Shown here one piece after another: positions 57,941-64,000 of a stretch of 64,000 nt of DNA. Numbering within the stretch: the stretch's first letter is position 1; every line of letters starts with the position of its first letter. A program made the position numbers and the translations under genes. Under the pieces are notes generated by a model, which saw only the letters and a program-made list of their open reading frames with translations, ran no database searches and was not told where the DNA came from. The stretch is from an uncultured Collinsella sp. (GTDB lineage Bacteria; Actinomycetota; Coriobacteriia; Coriobacteriales; Coriobacteriaceae): contig CABSNU010000008.1 in assembly GCA_902479135.1 (NCBI GenBank), forward strand, positions 11,731 to 75,730, written 5' to 3'.

Positions 57941-59041
57941 TCAGCGCCGCGTGAACATGCGAGCCACGCGCTGCAGGCCGGGATAGGCGTACTCCAAAAA
58001 CTCACGCAGCCCGCAGTAGCCCGCATCGTAATAGGCGATGTTCAGGCGCTTGCAGTTGCGATGGCAAATGCCCTCAAAGGGGCAATCGGCGCACCGCGCG
58101 CAATCGCGACGCGGCTCGTTCAAAAACATGCGCATGGTCTCACAGGTCGCCATTGCCTCAAGGGAATCGACGCGAATATCGCCCACGCGGTACTCATCCA
58201 GCGCATAGAAGTCGCACGGATACACCGAACCGTCGCTTTCCACCACGAACTGCGGAGCGCAGCGGCCGAGCATACCGCACTGCGACGGAAACTGCCCGAG
58301 CGCCATCTGCATGACGTTCTCGAACAGCCAGATGCTCACATAGCGCCCAGCACCGAGCTCGCGCCACCACAAGTCGAACAAGCGGCGGTAGAACGAGGAG
58401 AAGGCACGCGGGTCGAGCGAGAACGTGTCCCGCTCATCGTCGAGGCCCGGCAGGCACGGGATGAACTGGATATGGGTGATCTTCTCCTGCTTGATGAAGG
58501 AGAAGACGCGCTGTGGATGCGCCGCCATCTGCGAGGTGAGGACCGAGAGTATGTTGACGTCCACGCCGCGCTCGCGCAGCAGGCGAACGCCGCTCATGAC
58601 GCGCGCGTACGTAGCGGCACCGTGCGCATCGGGACGCATCGAATCGTGCAGGTCGCGATAAGCGTCAACCGAGACTCCGATGAGGAACCCGTGCTCGCGG
58701 AAGAACTCGGCCCATTCCTCTTCGATCAGGTAGCCGTTGGTCTGCAACGCCCAGCTCACCCGCTGGTTCTCACGGCGCTCCTCCACCCGCGCGACGAACG
58801 AATGGAAGAAGTCAAGGCCGGCCAGGGTGGGCTCGCCGCCCTGGAAGGCGAAAGAAATGTGCGCATCACTCGCCACAGCGAGTGCACGGTCGATGATGGC
58901 ACTTGCCACGTCTTCGCCCATGACGCGGGCGCTCCGCTCCTCGCGATGAGCAGCGACATCGCAGTAAAAGCAGTACCTGCACCGCATGTTGCAAGCACTC
59001 GATGCCGGTTTTATCAAAAAGCCAATATGCTTCGCGCACAT
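57941..59041 (-). CDS. Anaerobic sulfatase-maturating enzyme (radical SAM/SPASM)
   Basis: A 366-aa radical SAM protein. The [4Fe-4S]-SAM motif is C17-x3-C21-x2-C24 (CNMRCRYCFYCD). The SPASM region with extra cysteines is at the C-terminus (CGMLGRCAPQ, YPCDFY, CARCADCPFEGICHRNCKR). It converts the sulfatase active-site Cys or Ser to formylglycine without oxygen. It sits between two cysteine-type sulfatase genes, its obvious clients. ATG at 59039-59041 has AGGGGGGG 8 bp upstream. Confidence 0.9.
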   Translation of the reverse strand: MCAKHIGFLIKPASSACNMRCRYCFYCDVAAHREERSARVMGEDVASAIIDRALAVASDAHISFAFQGGEPTLAGLDFFHSFVARVEERRENQRVSWALQTNGYLIEEEWAEFFREHGFLIGVSVDAYRDLHDSMRPDAHGAATYARVMSGVRLLRERGVDVNILSVLTSQMAAHPQRVFSFIKQEKITHIQFIPCLPGLDDERDTFSLDPRAFSSFYRRLFDLWWRELGAGRYVSIWLFENVMQMALGQFPSQCGMLGRCAPQFVVESDGSVYPCDFYALDEYRVGDIRVDSLEAMATCETMRMFLNEPRRDCARCADCPFEGICHRNCKRLNIAYYDAGYCGLREFLEYAYPGLQRVARMFTRR

Positions 59042-59145
59042 GGCACATACCCCCCCTTCGCACAGGCTAGCCCTCACTCATCGGGCCGGAAACCACCTCC
59101 TTACCCGAGGCGGCGCATCCGGCCCGCACAATCACCGCATGAATC

Positions 59146-60642
59146 TTAGGCCAAGCCCAGGCGCTCCTTTTGCTCGGCCGGGGACTCATGCTCCTCCAGG
59201 CCGCGCAGCAGCAGGTCAATCATGCGCTGTTCGGCGTGGTCGTCCTTGCCGGCGAGATTATTAACCTGGCCGTAGTCACTCTCAAGGTCGAACAGCATCG
59301 TCTGCTCGACCTCGGCGAGCGGCGTGGCTCCCTCGATCTGGGCCGGCTTCTTACAGGGGATCTTGAACAGCGGGTACTTGGTGCGTTTGAAGTAGCGGCC
59401 ACACTCAATCTCCTCCGGGCAGTCCGAACCCATCTTTTTGCGGATGGTGTGCGGCAGTGCGGTGTACTCGAAGCACGGCTGGTTGCCGGCGACCGGCGCG
59501 CGGAAGTAGGTGTAGCGGCCGTCGGTGACGTTGACGGTCATGGCGTGCACGCCGTACAGGGCGTAGCCACGCGTGGGCGCGTCAGCATCCGTCATGAGCG
59601 GCACGAGGGAGGTGCCGCACACATCTGCGGGAATCTCGCAGCCGTGGGCCTCAAGCACCGTGGGCATGATGTCGATTGCCTGAGTGAGCTGGCGGGCATG
59701 CTCGCCGGCGCGGGCGTTACCCGGGAAGTGCACAATGAACGGCAGATGCGCGAGCTCGTTATACAGGTGCATGTAGTTTTTGCCCATGTAGTCGCGCTCG
59801 CCCAGGAAATAGCCGTGGTCGGTGGTGACCATGACCATGGTATCGTCCAGCATCCCGCGCTCCTCGAGCTTGTCGATGAGCCTACCAAACCAGCGGTCGG
59901 TCATGGTGACGAGGGCCTTGTAGCGGCGCTGCAGGTAGTCCTCCGCGCCCTTGTTGACGTCGGTGGCGGAGACGCGCTTGTACTCAGGAATCTCGAAGTA
60001 GTCGCGGTCGAGCTCGCCAGTGCCGCCGTACATCTCCATGTACTTGTCGGGCACATCGAAGGGCTCGTGCGGGTCGAAGGCCTCAACCATAAGGAAGAAG
60101 TCGTCGGCCCCAGCATTGCCGTCGATCCAGTCGCAGGCGGACTGGAAGGTCTTGGGGCTCGGCATGTCCTCTTCGTTGGGCCAGAGCTGACGGTTCTTCT
60201 GGTACTGCTCGCGCACGCGCCCGTAGAAGGTCTCGGGCATGTTATTCGGCTCATCGATGCGGCTGACCCACGGGTCGCCCTCCTGGCCGCGGTAGTAATC
60301 CCAGGTGTTGAACTCCTGGAGGTAGCCCTCGCCACCGGTGCGTAGGTAGTGGCAGTGGTCGGTGGTGATGTGGCAGAAGTTGCCGTTCGCGCGCAGGCAG
60401 GCCGGCAGCGTCACATCGAAGGGCTCGATGGGGCCCCAGGGGCGCTCGAGGAAGTTGTAGCGACCGGTGAGGATGTCGCGGCGGGCAGGCATGCAGGGAG
60501 CCGAGCCGATCCAGTGGTTGTCGAACACGCAGGAACGCTCGGCAAAGGCATCGAGATTGGGGGTCTGGACGTCGGTTGCGGGGTTGTAGCACGACAGGAC
60601 GTCGCGACGCAGAGTATCCATGAGCACGAGGACGGTTCTCAT
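59146..60642 (-). CDS. Second cysteine-type sulfatase, no signal peptide
   Basis: A 498-aa sulfatase with formylglycine motif C50-M-P-A-R54 (SAPCMPARRDILTG) and metal-site segments VLVLMDTLRRDVLSCYN and VMVTTDHGYFLGERDYMGK. There is no signal peptide, so it is cytoplasmic. It is only distantly similar to the sulfatase at 56355. The ATG at 60640-60642 follows AAAGGATGCCA; an ATG two codons earlier touches this site. A 169-bp gap with a strong hairpin separates it from PTS IID. Confidence 0.9.
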   Translation of the reverse strand: MRTVLVLMDTLRRDVLSCYNPATDVQTPNLDAFAERSCVFDNHWIGSAPCMPARRDILTGRYNFLERPWGPIEPFDVTLPACLRANGNFCHITTDHCHYLRTGGEGYLQEFNTWDYYRGQEGDPWVSRIDEPNNMPETFYGRVREQYQKNRQLWPNEEDMPSPKTFQSACDWIDGNAGADDFFLMVEAFDPHEPFDVPDKYMEMYGGTGELDRDYFEIPEYKRVSATDVNKGAEDYLQRRYKALVTMTDRWFGRLIDKLEERGMLDDTMVMVTTDHGYFLGERDYMGKNYMHLYNELAHLPFIVHFPGNARAGEHARQLTQAIDIMPTVLEAHGCEIPADVCGTSLVPLMTDADAPTRGYALYGVHAMTVNVTDGRYTYFRAPVAGNQPCFEYTALPHTIRKKMGSDCPEEIECGRYFKRTKYPLFKIPCKKPAQIEGATPLAEVEQTMLFDLESDYGQVNNLAGKDDHAEQRMIDLLLRGLEEHESPAEQKERLGLA

Positions 60643-60749
60643 TGGCATCCTTTCGATAGTTGGATTTGCCAGATGGCGATACGCCAAAGGCACATGGGCA
60701 TAATGGAGCGCACCCCGATCGCGCACGATGGAGAGCACATGAGACAACG

Positions 60750-60781
60750 ATGCCCGCGCCCGGCATGCGGGGCGCGGGCAT
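60750..60781 (-). other. Strong hairpin between PTS IID and sulfatase
   Basis: ATGCCCGCGCCC (60750-60761) and GGGCGCGGGCAT (60770-60781) form a perfect 12-bp stem. On the minus strand it is followed by CGTTGTCT, a poor U-tract. It may lower sulfatase expression relative to PTS, or protect the upstream mRNA. Confidence 0.5.
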
Positions 60782-60811
60782 CAAACGATTTGCCTTTTGA
60801 TAAGCTCGCGA

Positions 60812-61642
60812 TTAGGCGAAGATCTTGAACGCCGGGAAGTAGAAACCGATAGCGGCGAACACAAGGGAGAACACAATCAGACCGATGATGATCTGGGCGG
60901 AGTTCTTGCCCTGGCCCTTCTTGAGCAGGCGATAGCAGATGAAAGTCAGAACGACAGGCAGCAGGAAGGGCAACACCTTATCGAGCTGGTCCTGGAGCAC
61001 CAGCGGGTCACCCTCACCGAAGGCGAACTGCACGGCAAGCTTGAGCTTAACGGTCGTGGCGATCAGGCCGCCGGTGACCATGACGCCCAGCACGTTGGCG
61101 AGGTTGCCCAGACGGTCGAAGACCTGGACGCCCGCCTTCTCGACGAGCTCCATGCCCATCTCGTAACCCTTGTGCAGGCCGAAGTACTTCAGCGGCCAGT
61201 ACAGCAGGTTGATGAGCAAGAACATCACGAGCGGACCCACAATGGAGCCGTTGTCGACGCACATAGATGCGCCGATGGAGCCGGCGATCGGGAACCAGGT
61301 GAGGTTCAGCAGGGAGTCACCAAGGCCGGCGAAGGGACCCATGAGGGAGGTCTTGATGCCGACGACGGTGTCCTTCTGATCCTCATCCGTGGTCTCCTCC
61401 AGGGCGGCGGTGATGCCAAGGATGAAGGGGATCGCGAGCGGGTGGGTGTTGAAGTACTCGAGGTGGCGCTTCATGGCGTTAACGCGCTCCTCCTTGGGGG
61501 CGTCCTTGTAGAGCTCCTCGAGGACAGGGGCAAAGCAGTAGGTCAGGGACAGCGACTGCATGCGCTCGTAGTTGTGCGCGAATTGGCAACCCTGGGTGCG
61601 CAGCAGGACCTTGTTCAGGGTGGAGTTGGAGATCTTACCCAT
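60812..61642 (-). CDS. PTS mannose/fructose/sorbose-family EIID component
   Basis: A 276-aa membrane subunit. Family segments are GCQFAHNYERMQSLSLTYC, IKTSLMGPFAGLGDSLLNLT and the C-terminal helices (LLPVVLTFICYRLL, IIGLIVFSLVFAAIGFYFP). With IIC it forms the sugar channel. It overlaps the IIC stop by one base. Confidence 0.93.
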   Translation of the reverse strand: MGKISNSTLNKVLLRTQGCQFAHNYERMQSLSLTYCFAPVLEELYKDAPKEERVNAMKRHLEYFNTHPLAIPFILGITAALEETTDEDQKDTVVGIKTSLMGPFAGLGDSLLNLTWFPIAGSIGASMCVDNGSIVGPLVMFLLINLLYWPLKYFGLHKGYEMGMELVEKAGVQVFDRLGNLANVLGVMVTGGLIATTVKLKLAVQFAFGEGDPLVLQDQLDKVLPFLLPVVLTFICYRLLKKGQGKNSAQIIIGLIVFSLVFAAIGFYFPAFKIFA

Positions 61643-62451
61643 TAGAGATCGTACTCCTCGTCATCATCGGAGCCGGCGGCAGAGGCGGCGGCAGGGGCGG
61701 GTTGATTCTTCTGGCCCTCGGTAATGACGTCCCACACGCCGGCGGCGGCGCAAGCGGCGAGCGCGATGCCCACGGTCGGGACGTTGAGGAAGGCGGCCAT
61801 GATAAAGCCGAGCAGCAGGAAGATCCACATGTTCTTCTTCATCATCATGGTGAGGAGCATGGCCAGACCGACGGCGGGCATCATGCCACCGGCGGTGGAG
61901 AAGCCGGTGAGGACCCACGGAACCTGGTTCTGCAGGAAGGCCATGATGTCCTCGATCACGAAGGAGCCGATGCCCGTGGCGATGAAGACGGGAACGGCGC
62001 GGGTCAGGAAGAAGCACAGGGCGCCGGTCCAGAAGAACTTGTTGACGGCGTTGAACTTACCGGACTCGATGGCCTTGTCGGCACCGTGGACAAGCGAGAC
62101 GTTAGTGGTCATGACCAAGATGTTCAGCTGCTGAACCAAGGTGGCGGTGGGGATGCCGATGGCGACTGCCAGGGCGATGGCGCTGGCGGTGTCGGTGGAA
62201 CCCATGATGCCCAGGGCGGCACCGACGATGGTGCCGGAGATGACATCCGGCGGAACATAAGCGCCGATGTTGTTGACGCCGAGCCACATGAGCTCCATGG
62301 TCGCGCCGATCATGATGGCGGTCGTCATGTCACCGAGGATGATGCCGACGCCGACGGATGCCAGCAGGGGCTTGCGGAAGCCCAGGTGGGGACCGAACTG
62401 GTCCCAAGTGCACAGACCCGCCCAGATGGCGAGCAGAAGTGCCTGAAGCAT
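61642..62451 (-). CDS. PTS mannose/fructose/sorbose-family EIIC component with acidic tail
   Basis: A 269-aa membrane subunit with repeated hydrophobic segments (GIILGDMTTAIMIGATMELM, AALGIMGSTDTASAIALAVA). The C-terminus is an Ala/Pro linker then SDDDEEYDL, a tail like the one on EIIA. Start MLQALLLAIW at 62449-62451 follows GGAGAGG; the reading frame extends upstream without support. Confidence 0.92.
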   Translation of the reverse strand: MLQALLLAIWAGLCTWDQFGPHLGFRKPLLASVGVGIILGDMTTAIMIGATMELMWLGVNNIGAYVPPDVISGTIVGAALGIMGSTDTASAIALAVAIGIPTATLVQQLNILVMTTNVSLVHGADKAIESGKFNAVNKFFWTGALCFFLTRAVPVFIATGIGSFVIEDIMAFLQNQVPWVLTGFSTAGGMMPAVGLAMLLTMMMKKNMWIFLLLGFIMAAFLNVPTVGIALAACAAAGVWDVITEGQKNQPAPAAASAAGSDDDEEYDL

Positions 62452-62531
62452 AAGCCTCTCCTTCCCTATTCGCCCATCGTTCCCTCCGATAGGCACGCCC
62501 CGGGTTCACATGCCCGGAGATGGTTACTTAC

Positions 62532-63008
62532 TTAGTAGTTCTTGAGGAGCTCGGACACGGGCTCCTTGGAATCGCGCGTGGTGGTCTGCATCCAGCAGTC
62601 GACGCCGAGGCCAATGAGCTCCTCGAAGGCGGCCTTTTCCTCGGCGGTGACGGACATGTTCTTGTGCAGGCGATGACGCTGCTCGTTGAAGCGCATGCCG
62701 GAGACGTTCAGGTAGTCGAACGGCAAGCCGTTCTCGTGCAGCTTGAGGGCGTCGATGGGGTTGGTGAAGAGCACCATCGTGGCCTTCTTGAGCTCGGTCT
62801 TCTTGAGGACCTCAATGAACTTCTCGACACCGAAGACGGAGACCTTGATGTCGGGGGCGGCGAGGCCGGCGACGGACTTCTGGACGGGGTCGTTGGCGAC
62901 CTTATCCGAGACAATGATTGCCGATTCGATGCCGAAGTCGGGAATCCAAGTGGTGGCGACCTGACCGTGGATCAGGCGGTCATCGATGTCGACGAGTTTG
63001 AGTGCCAT
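62532..63008 (-). CDS. PTS mannose/fructose/sorbose-family EIIB component
   Basis: A 158-aa cytoplasmic phosphocarrier. The phosphorylated histidine is H14 in DIDDRLIHGQVATTW. It passes phosphate from EIIA to the sugar. It lies between IIA (117-bp gap) and IIC (80-bp gap). Confidence 0.94.
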   Translation of the reverse strand: MALKLVDIDDRLIHGQVATTWIPDFGIESAIIVSDKVANDPVQKSVAGLAAPDIKVSVFGVEKFIEVLKKTELKKATMVLFTNPIDALKLHENGLPFDYLNVSGMRFNEQRHRLHKNMSVTAEEKAAFEELIGLGVDCWMQTTTRDSKEPVSELLKNY

Positions 63009-63125
63009 GATGTTCTCCTTTTCGTTTGTACGTTCCTTCAGTACCGTTTACGAATGCTCTGCTCGATCGAGGCGCCCACTCGGGGGATACGGGTGAGCGC
63101 CACTCGAATCGACGGGCTAACGAGC

Positions 63126-63566
63126 CTAGAGGTCCAAATCGTCCTCGTCTGCCTCCACGGCCGGAGCGGGAGCCTTGATCTCCTGCTGGGCCCCGGCGTG
63201 AGCGGCAGTGAGCTGGGCACGGACCGCGTCGGCGGAATCGAGGCCATCGCGGGTGAGCAGGAGCTCGACCGCAACGGGCATGGACAGGCCAGTGTAGGCA
63301 ACCATGTTCATGCCGTTGAGCAGGCAGCGGGTAGTCACGTTGAATGGGGTGCCGCCGTAGATGTCGCATAGGGTGACGACGAGTTCGCACTCGGCGCTGA
63401 GGGTCTCGTAAGCCTCGCGCATCTCGGACTCGAAAGACTCCAGGCTCTTCTCGGCGGTGAGACCAAGAGCGATGACATCAGGCTGCTTGCCCGCAATCAT
63501 CTCGACGGCGCCGAGGGCGGCCTGAGCGAACTCTCCGTGACTTGCAAGGATGACACCGATACGCAT
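63126..63566 (-). CDS. PTS mannose-family EIIA component with acidic tail
   Basis: A 146-aa cytoplasmic EIIA. The phosphorylated histidine is H10 in GVILASHGEFAQ; TLCDIYGGTPFNV is the second family motif. After about residue 125 there is a Pro/Ala linker and EADEDDLDL. The start is the ATG at 63564-63566 with AAAGGA 6 bp upstream; an ATG 15 bp earlier would contain that site. First gene of the PTS-sulfatase series. Confidence 0.93.
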   Translation of the reverse strand: MRIGVILASHGEFAQAALGAVEMIAGKQPDVIALGLTAEKSLESFESEMREAYETLSAECELVVTLCDIYGGTPFNVTTRCLLNGMNMVAYTGLSMPVAVELLLTRDGLDSADAVRAQLTAAHAGAQQEIKAPAPAVEADEDDLDL

Positions 63567-63590
63567 CTTCTGTCCTTTCATACTTATTAA

Positions 63591-63645
63591 TTCTCTTCGT
63601 TCTGTTCGTTCTGTTCGTTCTGTTCGTTCTGTTCGTTTATGTTCG
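63591..63645. repeat. Tandem 9-bp repeat TTCTGTTCG, leader of PTS operon
   Basis: TTCTCTTCG (63591-63599), then four exact TTCTGTTCG copies (63600-63635) and TTTATGTTCG (63636-63645). It lies 25-80 bp upstream of the EIIA start, downstream of a putative promoter -35 at 63662. DeoR-family operators are often GTTCG/CGAAC-type direct repeats, so this is a likely operator for the divergent regulator. Confidence 0.75.
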
Positions 63646-63661
63646 TCTATATTTGTTTATT

Positions 63662-63667
63662 GGTCAA
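63662..63667 (-). promoter_or_regulatory. Candidate -35 of the PTS operon
   Basis: TTGACC on the minus strand, 5 of 6 consensus bases. No good -10 at 16-18 bp (GAACAT at 17). The repeat array lies immediately downstream, so bound regulator would block transcription. Confidence 0.35.
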
Positions 63668-63837
63668 GAGATGATTTTTGGAATGAGCTCTATTTACCTC
63701 CTATTTGATGGTTTTTTCCGTGAGCGTTATGTTTTGACCGGTGAAAGGTAATGTGCCTTCGTGAACGGTTTGCGTTTATTTATGTTGTTCGTTTACATTG
63801 AAATAAGAACAAACGCTCGATGAGGGAGTCGGCACTC

Positions 63838-64000
63838 ATGAAATCCGAACGCCAGCAGGCCATTCTCGACTTGCTCGATCAACATCATTCGGTATCGGTA
63901 AACGAGATATCTAATACCCTATCTGTTTCGGATATGACCATCAGACGTGACCTGGCCGAGCTTGCCGACAAGGGCCTTCTTGTGCGCGTACACGGAGGGG
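63838..64000 (+). CDS. DeoR-family transcriptional regulator, 3' part beyond window
   Basis: The first 54 codons of a DeoR regulator starting at the ATG 63838-63840 after GAGGGAG. It reads MKSERQQAILDLLDQHHSVS, then NEISNTLSVSDMTIRRDLAE and GLLVRVHGG, the winged-helix domain. The gene runs off the right edge. It is divergent from the PTS-sulfatase series and most likely its regulator. TTGTTC...GAACAA arms at about 63785-63812 could be an autoregulatory site. Confidence 0.9.
   Translation, partial: MKSERQQAILDLLDQHHSVSVNEISNTLSVSDMTIRRDLAELADKGLLVRVHGG

Noticed and set aside
1..64000. tRNA or rRNA genes
   Set aside because: No cloverleaf-like sequence or rRNA segment was recognised by eye; a tRNA scan would settle it.

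Overview
The window looks like a chromosome segment of a Coriobacteriia gut anaerobe, most likely Collinsella. This rests on G+C-rich coding sequence, the gene content (anaerobic purine catabolism, mannose-type PTS, cysteine-type sulfatases with a radical-SAM maturase) and many palindromic intergenic repeats. No database search was possible, so the genus is an impression. No rRNA, tRNA, insertion sequence, integrase or CRISPR array was seen.

Layout. (1) 1-9656, minus strand: the promoter-distal half of the S10-spc-alpha ribosomal cluster, rplE-rpsZ-rpsH-rplF-rplR-rpsE-rpmD-rplO-secY-adk-map, then infA-rpmJ-rpsM-rpsK-rpsD-rpoA-rplQ (rplQ cut by the window edge). (2) 9657-48040: about 38 kb of non-ribosomal DNA. 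(3) 48041-53820, minus strand: the promoter-proximal half, rplC-rplD-rplW-rplB-rpsS-rplV-rpsC-rplP-rpmC-rpsQ-rplN-rplX. Gene order and orientation run straight on across the 38 kb, so the ribosomal cluster is split exactly between rplX and rplE. rpsJ is not found ahead of rplC. (4) 53821-64000: a TauE/SafE permease, a degraded TauE/SafE copy, two sulfatases around a sulfatase-maturing radical SAM enzyme, a complete mannose-family PTS (IIA, IIB, IIC, IID) and a divergent DeoR regulator cut by the right edge.

The 38 kb block is mostly an anaerobic purine (urate/xanthine) degradation island. Left part: xdhC-like and yqeB accessory genes, yqeC, then ygeX-ygeY-ygeW-carbamate kinase-mocA-hydantoinase on the minus strand, with a divergent YheO/DauR-type PAS regulator. 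Right part: a urate/xanthine-type NCS2 permease, ssnA, ygfK, a polyferredoxin and a selenium-type xanthine dehydrogenase without FAD domain, with a second divergent regulator of the same family and a nearby RidA. Proposed flow (inference): purine uptake, molybdenum-hydroxylase redox steps using ferredoxin/YgfK, ring opening by SsnA and the hydantoinase, carbamoyl transfer and carbamate kinase for ATP, and diaminopropionate cleavage by YgeX to pyruvate and ammonia, with RidA removing the enamine/imine intermediate. Between the two halves lie an AAA+/DUF4143 ATPase, an AbiEi-like protein, a YhgE/Pip plus MMPL membrane pair and a Pro/Ala-rich membrane protein. U32 peptidase, RluA, DeoR and Gfo/Idh genes fill the right end.

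The non-coding DNA is rich in structure: a palindrome family (core TTGCGGTGAAATA) with one copy near each edge of the 38 kb block; three arrays of ~61-bp hairpin units with covarying stems; four direct repeats at exactly 33-bp spacing upstream of the AAA+ ATPase; three hairpins at ~80-bp period; and a tandem 9-bp repeat between a putative promoter and the start of the PTS operon.
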